A stretch of DNA of 64,000 nucleotides, from positions 868,001 through 932,000 of the forward strand of contig JAKFAO010000001.1 in the NCBI GenBank assembly GCA_021527695.1. Reading direction: 5' to 3'. The notes beneath the pieces were generated by a model, which worked only from the letters and a program-made list of their open reading frames with translations, was not told the DNA's origin and ran no database searches. Shown in pieces: positions 1 to 12,254 of the stretch (position 1 is the first letter of the stretch; each line of letters starts with the position of its first letter). This DNA is from Naematelia aurantialba. Taxonomy: Eukaryota; Basidiomycota; Tremellomycetes; Tremellales; Naemateliaceae. Made by a program: the position numbers and the translations under genes.

Positions 1-3000
1 TCGCCCGCCTATCCGCCCACGGCCTCGCCATACCACTCGCCCCCTTCTGACCCTTACCGTGCATCTCCTATCGCCATGGCCCCCAAGCAGCCCTACTCTG
101 GCGCCTTCTCCCCGCCACCCATGCCGCCTGCAAATGCATTCTCCCCCATGTCGTCCGGGCAACCGCAGCCTGGCGCCCGCTATGGAAATTACGCGCCGGG
201 ATACTCCCGTCCATCAACGAGCAGTGGGTTTCAGGCTCCGTATCCCAACGGTGCTGGGCAGCCCCAGCCAGCGTACGTCCCACAACAGCCCCAGCAGCTC
301 CCACCAGCTCGACACAAGGGCACGCTGGCACCGGGTCAGATGGTGCAGGTCGGCGATCAGGCGGTGCGGATAGAACGGTACCTCTCCGAAGGCGGTTATG
401 CACATGTGTACCTCACGTCGTCGGATAGGCCCATCTACCCGCCCGTCAAGGGAGAAACCAAGAAGGGCAGGTGGGGAGAGAAGGGCTACACGCAGCATTG
501 TCTGAAGCGGATCGCATTCGAGGACGAGTCTGTCTGGGTCGACGTCAGGAAGGAGATCGAAGTCATGGTGAGCACTGCACCCGTGTTGTGCCTCCAGGCT
601 GCTTGGGCAGAGCTCACAGACGAGCAGAAATCATTGCCCCCCAATCCACACTTGGTTCAGTACCTGGGGTCGGCCCATTCGAGACTGCCTTCAGGCGGGT
701 ACGAGGTCTTCATCCTGATGGAGTTTTGTGCAGGAAAGTTTTCAACTACCTGCCAGTACAGAATTCCAGCTTATCCTATACTCCAGGAGGAGGCATCATT
801 GATCTGCTCAATAAGCGGCTACGGGATCGACTGACGGAGATCGAGATCCTGAACATCTTCACAGACGTTTGCGAGGTGAGCTTGCCGCAACGAGGACATG
901 AGAAACCAGAGCTGAATATCACAGGCTGTTGCGGCCATGCATGCCATGTCTACACCGCTCTTACATCGGGATCTCAAGGTGCGTGGATGGTGTCGGCTGG
1001 TCGTGGACATCCCGGTGGACGGAGCTAATGGCGTTCACTTGCAGATCGAGAACGTCTTGTCTTCCCCAACCTCTTCTGGGCCGACGCCCCAACGCCCCAC
1101 ACCCTTGACTTTCAAGCTGTGCGACTTTGGGTCCACCACCTTTCCCGCCTCACATACCCCTCAAAGCAAGATCGAGGCAGATGCCCTCGCTATGGATCTG
1201 AACAAGCATACGACGCTGCAGTACAGGAGTCCGGAGATGGTAGAGCCAATGCTCGGCTGGGCTGTAGGATTGCCAAGTGGTGAGTGGGATATCAGAGTTG
1301 TTGTACAACTAGAAACAGCATGCTGAGCGTTCTTAGACGTCTGGGCCCTTGGAGTACTGCTTTATAAATTATGTTACTATACTACCCCCTTCGAGGAGCA
1401 CGGCACTCTGGCAATTGTGAACGCCAAGTACACCTTTCCGCAGTACCCTGTCTACTCGCCTAGATTGCAACATCTCATCGGTGAGCTTGGCGTCTATGGG
1501 ATGATTTGTAGCTGATTTGGAAAGCCTCAATGCTCGTGGAACAGCCACAGCGGCGTCCATCCGTCTTTGAGATTCTCAAGACTGCACATGAGATGAGCGG
1601 TACCCGCCCAGAAATTGACTATGTGAGTCGAATGTCCATCAGGTGTTCTGTTTACTGACACTGACAGCCTACCCCATCACGGTCGATCACGACTTCGGCT
1701 ACTCAACCGCCGAGGATCAGTACTACGTCGACCTCAAAATCCAGTACAAATCTCCTCGACTTCACCTCACCTACATCACCCACGGATCGGACACCAGTGA
1801 TGCAACCATCTATTGCCTCTACCGTGCAGCCCCAAAGGCGTGGTCGACCAGCTCGAGAAACGAGCAGAACGCAGATCCCTACATTGCCTCAGCCACCTCA
1901 ACCATCTCAAACTACTCCATCGGGGCATTCTTCTAGACCTCGTCCACATCCATCAGACCCTTCGCAAGTTCCAAACCCACAGGTCAAGCTTCAGGTCACG
2001 GGCGACAAAGCATCGGTGCCTTTGGCGAACGGCGCGCGAACTGATGCTTTTGGCATGCCACCCACCACCACGCAGTCAGCGAAAACAGGATTTGGCGATT
2101 CCTTCAGTACGCTCAGATCGCCGCCGACTGGCTCTTCTGGCTTTGGCAAGTCCTTCGGGACGCTCAAGTCTCCGCCAATCAACCCCTCGACATATGGCTC
2201 TTCCCTGCAGGCCCAGTCATCAAGCTTCGGTGACGCATTCGATAGAGCAACAATCAAGCCGCTTTCCCCCAAGCAGACTTCCAAAGCTCCAATAGATGCA
2301 TTCGAGTCCTCCTTCGCGCCCAAACCTACTTCACCTCCACGCAGGAGTCCGGATCCATCGTCGTCTATACCGGACGGTGAAGTGAGCTTTGAGACGCGCT
2401 TTCCATCGCTCGAGGCATTGTCGTCGTCGGATGACCTTGTCCTACCGCCGATCCAAGCGAACCCGACGCCATCGGCTCATCTCTTATCTCCAGATGTCGG
2501 ATCATCGGCGAAATCTCGCCCAAGTATGTTGGGCAATATGACGGGCGGTGATTTGTCGGCTTATGCACCATCAAATCCGGCGAACCGCAATCGCCCACCT
2601 CAGCCGCGGTCGACCCACGTGACAGGGACTGCATTCAAAACGCCATCTAGCGGAATGCTGAGCTCCAGTCCGGTCCAGAGCCGTACTGAATACTTTGAGA
2701 ATGTCGGTGCCGGTGCCACAAGCGGCTCATCAGAAACTCCCAGGCCCCCGCAAGATCTCATGACGGGAGACGACGAGCCTATTGCAGCCCTTTCACTCCG
2801 TCCTACACTGTCAACTTCTGCTTCCAGCACCTCGGCCCATGGTCTGGCGACCCGGACCCCGGGAACGCAATCTCAGGAAGTTGGGAGTGCTCGGCCACCC
2901 TTTCCTCGACTTGGAAGCAACTCCTCGGCGTCCAACACCAGCAATGGTCCTCAATGGTCGCCTATTGCTGAGGCGACCGAGCCGCCACCAGCCGACGGTG

Positions 3001-4022
3001 ATGCACAGCGTCTGGACTCAAGTGATGAGGAGGCTGGCCCCGAGGACGCTTCCAGGCATGCTCGTCCACAGACTGTGCGGACTGGAAGCCAGGCCCAGCC
3101 TCTCTTGGAGCAAGATCCATCGAAATCCAAGAATCGTAGTCTCATCAAACCGAAAGCGGTGTCCACGCCTGTCCCGCCTACCCCTACGGATATTGGAGTA
3201 TACCGCCCTGCTAATCGGCGCGTCCTGACACAAGACCGATCACGTCCTCAATCAATGATTGTACTGCCTACAAACTCGTCTTCTTCGTCACTGCTCTCGC
3301 TGCCGCCAGCTGATGCTGGTGGAGTTGGTGGGGTGCCAAAGTCCTCGGTGCGGCCCGGTCATGTTCGGAAAGGATCCATCACGGAAATGGTGGAGCGGTA
3401 CGAGAACATGCAGGCGCCGTCTTCTGGTGCATCTGGTGCATCTGGTGTTAAGAAGGACTCGGGTCCAGGTCCAGTTAGGAAACCGAGTGTAGCTGCCAAG
3501 CCGGCGACTTTGCGCAAGGTGACTGCGGATGACAAGGCGTCGCCGTCGCCAGTGAACGGCAAACCGACAAGTAGCAGCATGGTCGAACCTCGTACCGCCC
3601 AGTCACAGACTGAAGTGAAGAGCCCGATTCCAGTCAAGGCGAAACCGGAAGTGGCGAAGAAGCCTGGCAAATTCGGCGATGGCCAAGCACCCGCGGGATA
3701 CTCTCGATCCAACTCGGGTCGGGCATTCCCAGTGTCGAAACCGAGCGCTGCGGCGAGACCAGGACCATCGCAGTTCGCCCGGGACGCTAGTGCTCTGTCC
3801 GTATCGGCCGCGGCACCCAATCCTGTGGCTTCTGCACCAGGCGCCCAAGGTGCAGGCTCGAACGAGTCGGCCGAGCAAAGGTCTCCACTTCCACCGAGCG
3901 CGTCGACACATGCCAGTCCGGAAAAGCAGCAGTCGGTGAACCTGCTGATTCAGCGGTGGAACCAGGGGCGCGTGGGTGGGAAGGAGGCAGACGCAAGCGC
4001 CAAGCGTGGGGGGTACATTTGA
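1..4022 (+). CDS. NAK/Ark1-type Ser/Thr kinase, 5' partial
   Basis: Protein kinase of the NAK family (Ark1/Prk1, AAK1, GAK), which in yeast regulates endocytosis and cortical actin. The frame is open from base 1 with a Pro/Ser-rich leader, so the true start probably lies outside the window; the first ATG inside is at 76. Kinase motifs appear in order across exons: a glycine loop (SEGGYAHVY), a Lys in HCLKRI, the catalytic loop HRDLKIENVL, DFGSTT, and YRSPEMVE. Introns read as 568-627, about 734-786 (irregular donor), 876-924, 979-1044, 1280-1336, 1481-1524 and 1623-1667. A Ser/Pro-rich tail of over 700 residues follows, with repeated phrases ([33 protein letters not shown]). It ends in the conserved short motif [11 protein letters not shown]. 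Family call is firm; substrates are not visible. Confidence 0.88.
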
Positions 4023-4212
4023 GCCCTGCTCGAGGTTAAAATGAATGATCCCGACGGGTAGATTTCCCCCCCCCGAGGACGTGCCGGCACGATCAGGTTG
4101 CAAGACGATATCATGCATGGTATCTATGCTATGTGTACAGTTGGAGCGATGTGTATCTCTTCCTGACCACCACAAGCGACGCCTGCAGCGCCATGTAGTC
4201 TGAGATGATGGG

Positions 4213-6941
4213 CTAGCAAGACCAGTCATGTACGTCCTCCTCCTCGAGTTCGAGAATCTCCATCTCGCTGTCAAATTCGTCGCAGCCGCGATTGTCAGCG
4301 AATACCTTCCAGTCGCGCTCCTCCCATCCTCCGGGGCCGATCTCGTGCAGGCCCGCCTCGTAGTTCCTCCACCTCCATCGCTCACACGAATCGTGCCACG
4401 TCCAAATCATTGGACCGAGCTCTTTCTTGCCGTCCTTCCCATGGCCATGACCATGCCCATGCCCATGCCCGTGCCCGTGCCCGGGTCCATGTCCCATTCC
4501 CATCCCCATTCCCTGGGCCAATTCGATGTCCATCCCAGGGAACCCAGCGAGGCCAACGAAGTCATCTAGCCCAGGGAGGTGGGCGAGATCAAGCCCGAGC
4601 CCAGCGGCCATGCCCATCATTCCACCCTGCTCGGCGGCCATCTCAAATGCCTTGAAGGCCATCTTGATGTCTTCCATCGCGACCGGGGCGTCCATTTCCG
4701 CCCCACCAGCAGCCTGTATCATTTTGGCAAACATCTCGGCCTCCCTCATGGGATCGAACGGCCGGTCGTCTCGATGTTTCCGGTCCTTGTTGTTGCGCTT
4801 CTCCTGGACGTTGGCGTCTTTCTTGTCCTTGTCCTTGTCGTCTTGCTTCTTGTCGTCTTTCTTGTCATCTTCGTCTTTCTTGTCCGCATCGACTTTCTTG
4901 TCCGCATCGACTTTCTTGTCCGCGTCGCCTTGCTTGTCAGCCTTGTCATTCTTGTCAGCCTTGTCCCTCTTGTCAGCATCGCCTTCAGCTTCCTTGACGT
5001 GGTTGGGAACAGCTGCAATGACTTCTGCTTCGTGTTTCTCCTCCTCGGGGAGTTTGCCAATCTCGTGGCCAGCAATCGGAACAGCGATCACCACTTTGTC
5101 GTCGCCCTTGCCATCTTTGAGCGGCTTGACGACCTCGCCGTCCTTGACCTTCTCGACGCTCGTCGATTTCTCATGCCCATCAGCTTTCTGATCGCTGTCT
5201 TTCTTGCCTTGCTGGTCCTTTCCGTCACCCTTGCCTACGTCACCATCTGTTGGCTTATCAGCGACCTTGTCCTTATCCTGGCCTTTATCGCCATCCTGGT
5301 CCTGTTCCTTGTTGTCTAGCTTGGCTTTCTCTTCATCAGCCTTGAGTTTCTCCGCCTTCTTGCGCTCCCGGTATTCCTTGTCCTTCTTCTTGCGCTCCTC
5401 AGCCTGTTGGACCTTGACCATCTGGCCGAACACTCGGTCGTGTCCGCTGGTCACCAGCATTTCGAACTGGTTGGCCGCCTCCTCCGGCTTCCATGAAAGC
5501 GCAGTCGAGAGACGAAGCATGAAGTATCCGTGCCCCATGATCAAGTAGGCTTTGCTCGGCGAGGTCCAGTCACGCGGAAGCGGCTTCTGTTCACCTGTAT
5601 CAGCCTTGCAACAGTCTCAAAATCGCTCGAGGAGAGATAAAAGGCGATGAGAGCAGAACGAAGCGCTCACGGAAGTATTGTAGGTGCACTGAATACCGAC
5701 TGTAGCGAGGATCTCTTCGACGCCTTCGCGAGTCCATGCAGGACCAGTCTCGATGGGTGCGGCTTCAGGCGAGCTTGTTACGTTTTCCGTTTCCTCTACC
5801 GTTTTCTTCTCGTCTGGCTCTCCCTTCTCTTTGTCTCCTTCCTGAGCTTGCTCCTTGGTCTCGTCGACTGTCCCGGCAGTCTGGTCATCATCCTTTGAAG
5901 CCTCCTTTTCAGCTTTCGGAATCCGCTTTTTGGCGGGCAAGAGGTAGGGCGCAGCGTCGGGGCCAGACCAATCATACCGTGCCCAGAACACTTCAGCCAG
6001 TAGCTAGACCCACTGTTAGCGTGTAGAGCTGATGGGTGGCGAGGACTCACCTCCTGGCAGGGTGCCTCTGCGAGGTCATTCCACAGCTGGAGGATGAGCT
6101 CTTCGCTTGTCTTCGGCGGCCTCCTGATCTCTGTCTTTTTCTTGGCTGCTTCGAGTTCTCTCTTGCGCAGCCGCTCATCCAGACCTCTCAAGCGGGCTAG
6201 AGCGTCGCGCTCAGGCTTCTCACGCCATTGTTCGACGAGCCACCCGTCTTTGGTCACATCGATGTACATGATTTCGTCATGAGCGGCTCGGGAGTACTTG
6301 AAATACGCGCCTCGCGGATCAGTATTGATCATCGGATAGGGGCAAGCGGAAGCCAGGTCAAGGCGGACCCGGAGGTATTCATCATCAGGCGGCGGACCAG
6401 TCAGTCGGACGGGAGGCAGGACTTCCTCCACCACGGGTTCGGCCGGGTCCTCTTTGGAGCCATTCTTGTCGTTCTTCTCCTTGGAGTCAGAATGACCCTT
6501 GGTGCCAGAAGGGTTTGGGGCAGGTATCAGTGGCACGTCATCTTTCTTGCTGCCGGCCGGTGGTGAGGGGCTTCGGGGTGCCCCTTGAACGGGCGTGCCG
6601 GGCTCTGGGATATCCGAGGCAGGCGTAGCAGGAGACGGTGGCGTGTCGACACCTCGCTGGTCTTTCTTGGCCGCGGCAAGTTTGCCGTCCTTAGCCTGTG
6701 TCTTCCCTTCCTCGTCATCGTCTTGCTTGCCGCGGTCAGTCTTTCTGCCTTTGGCGTCCTTTTCTCGGTGTTTGCCGTCCTTGTCTACGTCCTTGTCATC
6801 TGCGTGTCTGTCCTTGCCGCCTTTGCCTCCGTCTTTACCGTCCTTGTCCTTGTCGTCTTTCTTGGGGGGGTACACGGGCGCTGGGGCAGGATGGACCAGC
6901 AAGGCCAGGGGAGGAGGCGGGACATATCTGTGCAGGGACAT
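4213..6941 (-). CDS. Lys/Asp-rich protein of unknown function with Gly-His tract
   Basis: I do not recognise this family. Three exons (6051-6941, 5671-6003, 4213-5586) join in phase to about 865 residues. The ATG at 6941 opens MSLHRYVPPPP. Further upstream lies a probable 5' UTR intron (donor near 7015, acceptor near 6955). The first 120 residues or so are almost all Lys, Asp and Gly. A more ordered part follows (around RVRLDLASACPYPMINTD and YIDVTKDGWLVEQW), then WARYDWSGPDAAPYL, then a second long Lys/Asp/Glu repeat with DADKK units. Near the C-terminus is a hydrophobic Gly/Met stretch, a run of alternating Gly and His, and an acidic Trp-rich end. The composition suggests a disordered, possibly nucleic-acid- or metal-binding protein; this is inference. 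Confidence 0.75.
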
Positions 6942-7481
6942 GATGGTGAGCGCTCTGTGACGTCAGTAAGTCGGTCGCGGGCCATGCCAATGCCCCCGAG
7001 AACCAGCTCACGGAAGAGAGTTCTCGGTGTGGAGGTAGCACTGCGGTCAGAAGATGCAGATGCAGAATAGTTGTGGATGTCAAACATCAGAGTCAGTCGT
7101 CAAGGGCTCTTATTTCGAGCACTTTCTGTGAGCCCGCATATCTCGTAATGAAAAGAAGTGGCTGGGCAGCTCGACAAAGGATGGACGAGTCGAGACATGT
7201 CAGAGTCGCCGACGGCTGAAAGGTTTGTGACGGTATCAGTGGGTACAACGCTGAGGGGGATGTACTGGAACCGTATGGAATGTGGGCGACATGATCTATG
7301 AGCTGGGGTAGACTGATGTTTTGCATACTGTGATGTTGTAAAACGTTGTGAATGGATAGAGCTTTTGAAAGATGGTGGGTGACTGGACAAATGGGCATGC
7401 AGAGCCGGCCCGGTTCGCCAGGCATCAGTGATTCCCGGATCCTTGCAAGACAGAGAGATATCTGCCCTCTCCATTTTTGCC
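6942..7481. promoter_or_regulatory. Divergent promoter region
   Basis: 540 bases separate the starts of the minus-strand Lys/Asp-rich gene and the plus-strand CoA-transferase. On the minus strand a GTGAGC donor and a CAG acceptor lie just before the ATG at 6941, consistent with a 5' UTR intron. No other gene is supported here, and I could not assign specific factor sites. Confidence 0.4.
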
Positions 7482-9311
7482 ATGAGATCTCCAATGCTCA
7501 AAACGGTCGTCCTGAGGCTGTCAAATACCCCTCAACATGTAGGCTTAATCCGCTGCCGTGCGTTCTCAGCTGTGCCTGTCGACGACAGGCCTCTAGCTGG
7601 TATCAAGGTTCTCGACCTCACGCGTGTCCTAGCCGGACCTTTAGCTACCATGATGCTTGTAAGACCATTTGCACGCTCCAGCGAAAACAGCAGTCATTTA
7701 TGTCCAGTCTGATTTAGGAGGTGCGGTACACATGTCCATGAGTGGAGAAAGAACATGTGGCTCATCGATCAACGAGTGTAGCCGAAGTGATCAAGGTGGA
7801 AGCACCAAACGGCGGTGACGATACCAGAGCATGGCTTCCCCCTTCCGCACCTTTGCCGGTCAGCAAGGCTGGCGAAGCAGACTATCCCAGGCCAGACCTT
7901 CCCCCAGAATCAGCGTACTTCCTTCAGGCTAATCGGAACAAACGCTCGTGAGCTTGCTGAGAAATGCTTCTTCTTCAACTGAACATACATCAGCCTGACT
8001 CTAAATCTCAAGTTGCAAGCGGCTCGAGAAGTAGCTCGTAGACTTGTAGAGCAGTCGGATATACTGGTGGAGAACTAGTGAGCTCAGCCATACGGACCTG
8101 GTGACTGATCTCGATGTAGTGTTCCAGGCAAACTCGATCGATTCGGGCTGGGTTATGAGCAAGTTCGAAAGATCAATCCGAGGCTCATATACTGCTCTGT
8201 CACAGGTCAGTCCGGCACTGACGAGTGAAGCTAGCTGATGTATGGTAGGCTATGGGTCCACTGGGCCATACGCACGATCTCCAGGATACGACGTAGTCAT
8301 CGAAGCGGAAGCTGGCTTGATGCACATCACTGGCGAGACGGGCGGTACCCCGGTCAAAGTGAGCTTCCTAATGACGGCTTCTTGAGTATTCCTGATAGTT
8401 GTCAGGTCGGAGTCGCAGTCACCGATATTCTCACAGGACATTATGCTCAGTCCGGCATTCTCGCTGCCCTTCTGAAGCGCGCAAGAACCGGCAAAGGCTC
8501 GAGGGTAGAGTGCAGCCTGTTCGAGAGCCAGGTGCGTTTGCTTCTTCTAGTTCTGTACATGGTGCTAATAACACGATAGATCGCTTCACTGGTCAATATT
8601 GGTGCCAACTACCTGATCTCTGGCCAAGAAGCTACTCGAACGGGAACATCCCACCCTTCTATCGTCCCTTACCAGGTGTTTCCTACCAAGGATTCGTTCA
8701 TCATGTTGGCAGCCGGGAACGAGACCCAGTTCGCCATCTTGTGCTCTCCCGCCGTCTTCGATCGACCCGACTGGATTAACGAGCCAAAGTTTGCCACGAA
8801 TCAGATGCGGGTGCAGAACAGGGACGAGGTGATAAAGCTCGTCGAGGAGGTATTGAGTGAACGAACAACGCAGGAGTGGTGCGAGCGGCTCACTGGGAAG
8901 GGGTAACTATACCTTCTCATAGTTATCACACGCGCTCATCGTCTCGCTAGCGTGCCATTTGCGCCTATCAACAACATTGCTCAAACATTTGCTCATCCGC
9001 AGGCTATCGCTAGAGGGGTTGTGGAGGAGGTCGAGGTGAGGCTCTGTCACGTGGACGGTTCCATGCCTCCGGCTCACGGTGTATACAGCATCCCAGAGCG
9101 GGTACCATAAAGCTTGCGGTGGCGGCAGTTACTTACGATGGGCAAAAACCCCAGGTACGCCGGTTGCGATCTAAGGTGCGCTATTGAGCTGACGGTAGCT
9201 CAGGCGTATCGCCCACCTCCATATCTAGGCGAGCATACCACGAAAGTGTTGTCAGAGTTGGGTTACTCGGAAGAGGAGATTCGGATAATGCAGGCAGATG
9301 GGGTAGTGTAA
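7482..9311 (+). CDS. Class III (CaiB/BaiF) CoA-transferase, probably mitochondrial
   Basis: Member of family III CoA-transferases (formyl-CoA transferase, CaiB, animal SUGCT), which move CoA between carboxylic acids through an aspartyl-CoA thioester. Eleven exons join in phase from ATG 7482 to TAA 9309-9311. The N-terminus ([17 protein letters not shown]) is basic and Ser-rich with no early acid, like a mitochondrial leader. Diagnostic blocks are [40 protein letters not shown], the catalytic-Asp region [27 protein letters not shown] and VECSLFESQ. The second exon is only 13 nt (7708-7720) and supplies SDLG of the SDLGAEVIKVE motif. The closest known relative is likely the SUGCT-type glutarate/HMG CoA-transferase; the substrate cannot be read from sequence. 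Confidence 0.9.
7708..7720 (+). other. 13-nt microexon of the CoA-transferase gene
   Basis: The 13 bases TCTGATTTAGGAG sit between a CCAG acceptor and a GTGCGG donor. Including them restores the SDLGAEVIKVE motif of class III CoA-transferases; skipping them breaks the frame. Confidence 0.75.
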
Positions 9312-9493
9312 GATGCAAATGGTGCTGTATCAGTCGGTTCCATGCACAGCATAATATTCGGAGGAAAGAAAGATGAGTGGCGAGGAAAGAAGACAAGCAA
9401 TGCAGGCATTCAACTTACGGACAAAAGCATAGCTGTCCTTCTTCCTCAGTCTTTCTTCTCACCTGCTGCAGACCCACTTGGGGAAACATACTC

Positions 9494-10670
9494 ATGATGC
9501 CGGGCAATCCACTTGACATGAAGATCGATTACCAAGATGCGATCGTCCGCCTGGTCAACCCGGAGACGGGTGAAGACGTCCTTCAAGAGGTCAGCACGCA
9601 TTACCTACTTACGGCGACTGACTTGCTCTCAGACTCTCGAGAAGACTAGCTTCGCCACAGCGCGCCCTAGCTTCTTCAGCAGCGCTGAAGAACAGCCGAA
9701 CGGGCAGGGCTTCAAGGGGGATCAGGGGTCAAACATGGTCCTGATCAGCGATCTGAACTGGGTAGGGCACCTGTGGTTTGTTCGAGGAAGCTTGACGCTT
9801 GCACAGTATACTACCTCAAAAGACCTGATCGAGGAGGCAAGCAAAGCTGGGGTCACTCTGAGAGACACAGACATTACCTTTGCCGAACACAAGGTCAACG
9901 GGAAGACCAAAGGGTATGTCTCGCAGAGCCCCAATACTGCTGATCTTTCAGCTCTGTGACCGTCACTTTGTTCTCCCATGGGGCTTGTGAGAGGCTCGTC
10001 CAGTGGTTTTCCGAGAAGTAAGCAGGCTCTAAGCTGGCTGCCAAGCTGATGGGCATCAAAAGCCTTTTCCAAGGCAAAAAGGTGCACGCCAGCTATTTCA
10101 ATCCCGCAATGCCGCACATCCCAAAAGTGCCGACGCCGAGTAAGTGCAAGTCGTTCGTCGCCGGCGAGAAAGCTCAAGCTCACAGACATGCACAACGGGC
10201 GACCGCTTATCGGGACGCAAGCTTTACTCGCGCATGGGCCAACCAACGCTCACGGTGGGATCAACTTCAATCGTGTTCGTCAGACCTATCGCACCAACCA
10301 GCAAACGCTGGGCATGGGCCGACCTAACCCGGGCCGTCCTAAGGACTCGGGCATGACTGGCCCGGGTGGCGCGGGGGGTCCTCTGCAGGGTCAGGCAGAC
10401 TTCCTATCCATCTTGGAAGCTGAAAATCGTAGTGTACAATCAAGGGCACGATTGGGACGCGACCCATGATCTTCGTAAGTGATCTACGAAAGTCAAAGTG
10501 CGCTCATGACGCGTCCTTCGTCAGGGCCGGTTGCTCAACCGTTCGTGCCGTTCGTGTCCGGTGGCGAATTCACTGGTACTATCCATGCTGCTCGTGGGGA
10601 TCTAGCTTACACGATAGGCTTTCAAACCGTCTATCCTTCGCTTTACCACCCGGAGTATGCCTACGTGTAA
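9494..10670 (+). CDS. CFIm68/CPSF6-like RRM protein
   Basis: One RRM of the cleavage factor Im 68-kDa (CPSF6) type, the RNA-binding partner of CFIm25 in mRNA 3'-end processing. Start ATG 9494. The RRM is assembled over four exons: an RNP2-like segment (MVLISDLNW), TTSKDLIEEASKAGV, an RNP1-like segment (HKVNGKTKGSVTVTL) and a closing FNPAM strand. The intron between DLNW and YTTS restores the CPSF6 pattern of a short W-rich link and TT/S-DLxE. After the RRM come Gly/Pro/Arg-rich stretches (GMGRPNPGRPKD). The 3' end is uncertain. If the last intron starts at GTAGTG near 10431 and ends at 10524, translation runs to TAA 10670; if it is not removed, the frame stops at 10469. The first option joins in phase and is preferred. 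Confidence 0.75.
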
Positions 10671-11173
10671 AGCTCCGACAAAGGAGCTACGGCATCTGAA
10701 CTACACACCGGGCAAAAGCCCTAGTCGTTTGGCTGCCTCCTTCCGCGTGCGCCAAGCCATGAGAGCGATGACTTTGTATATGCAACCCTCTGTTTACTAG
10801 AGCGGTGGTCAGGCCTTGACTATCCTTGCGCAGTCAGCACACATTACTAGCTAAGTTTCATCTGCCCGTCGTCACCGATGATCCTTTGAGCTACATCCGT
10901 CCTCCCCCAATCTCCGTGATGGCACTGCTCCTTTGAGTTGTGGCCCCTGTGCTACCGAAAGAGGCAGTCTTCCTTTCAACATCGCCTCGACGCGCTCCTT
11001 GTAGCCTGATAAAAGCTGGAAAGTTTGTCCCTTCTGCCTTTCTTTTCAACATCCACCCGAGTGCAGTCTACCAGCGAAAAGCGTCTTACTACAGCGCCTC
11101 TGATCTTCTTACCTCTAAGGAGTATTCAGCCACTTCCACTCTACCGACTACCAACTAGAACATATTCTACAAG
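10671..11173. other. Intergenic spacer, no gene seen
   Basis: Between two plus-strand genes. It should hold the 3' UTR of the RRM gene and the promoter of the GPI-anchored protein gene. The last 200 bases before the next ATG are pyrimidine-rich. I see no RNA gene or convincing coding frame. Confidence 0.3.
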
Positions 11174-11801
11174 ATGCGAGTTTCCAACGCAATGCTCTTC
11201 TCGGCCCTCTTTGGCATCGCCGCCGTCATGGCCCAGACGCCTTCTAACAGCTCGTCTGCGTAAGTGTCTCCGGTTCTTCATACCTGGCTGGGTTGGTCGC
11301 GTCGCTTCGCCACCCAGCGTGGCTTGTTTCATCTTGGCCTGGCCAGTGACCCTCTCTTCATCTGATGTCACATCAGACCCCTCGAAGACCCCTCTCGTCC
11401 TATGTACTCGCAGAGATACCCGTGTTCTGACAGATATTAGCGCCGAATCACCCTTGGCTTCGGGCATCAGCAGCGCCTCCTCTTCCGCCGACGCGGCGGC
11501 GACGTCAATTCCTGCGATCGTCCCGCCCGCCGGGGTGAACAGCAGCAGCTCGAGCTCTGGCGGCGCCAGCAACAAAGACACCGCCAGCGTCTCTACTTCG
11601 ACTGCGACCAGCACGGGCACGGGTACGGGCACGAGCGCTGGCACCGACGCGAGCACGAGCACCAGCACGAGCACGAGCGGCAACGGCACGAGCGGCGCCG
11701 GCTCCCGATTCGGCGCCAATCCCGTCGTCGTCGCTGGCGCTGTCCCGGCTGCCCTTGGCGCGCTCTGGGTCTTTGGCGCAGGCGTCGCCACCCTCTTCTA
11801 A
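11174..11801 (+). CDS. Ser/Thr-rich GPI-anchored surface protein
   Basis: Two exons (11174-11259 and 11441-11801) give about 148 residues. The start MRVSNAMLFSALFGIAAVMA is a classic signal peptide with likely cleavage after AMA-like residues. The middle is almost only Ser, Thr, Gly and Ala (STSTATSTGTGTGTSAGT and similar), suited to dense O-mannosylation. The C-terminus has small residues followed by a hydrophobic tail (VVVAGAVPAALGALWVFG) that ends the protein, the pattern of a GPI-anchor signal. The 181-nt intron is long for this window. The role is presumably cell-wall or plasma-membrane surface; no enzymatic domain is seen. The long antisense frame opposite is a by-product of low complexity. 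Confidence 0.8.
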
Positions 11802-12254
11802 GTCTACCACCGCGCACGACGAGACCGCCAACGAACTATCGGTTCACGTCGACGTCCATGTCGTGCGCTCGGTCATCGGGTATGGCAGCCCTAATCGCCT
11901 GCCCTTCTCTGTTGTTTAGTTTCGACGTACAAGGAGGAGAGTTTGAAGTATAGAAGAGCCAAGTAGCTGTGGAGCGATGGATCAATGGACGATGCATTAA
12001 TGGCGGATGCCGACAGTGACGTGGCGATGCACTACGATACATGTCTTCACTGAGCTGTATAACCCACCTGTCTCGGCCAAGCCGTGTATAAATTTCGCAT
12101 TTTGTCTAGCGAGATGGCCTCCTGGCTGAACAGACAACCGCCAAGCAGATGGTGACAGAGATCCCTTGTTTCCGCTGAACAGGGCCACGCCGTCCTTTCG
12201 TATCCACCCATCAATACGTGACATGCGTGACACGGTGCATGGTTCATCATCTCC
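11802..12254. other. Convergent 3' spacer
   Basis: Lies between the end of the GPI-anchored protein gene (+) and the end of the GT15 gene (-). It probably holds both 3' UTRs. No gene is supported. Confidence 0.3.

Noticed and set aside
4526..5319. Long plus-strand frames opposite the Lys/Asp-rich gene
   Set aside because: Leu/Ser/Phe-rich antisense of Lys/Asp codons; no splice or domain evidence.
11141..11791. 216-codon minus-strand frame opposite the GPI-anchored protein
   Set aside because: Mirror of a low-complexity Ser/Thr/Gly sequence on the plus strand; no independent start context or motif.
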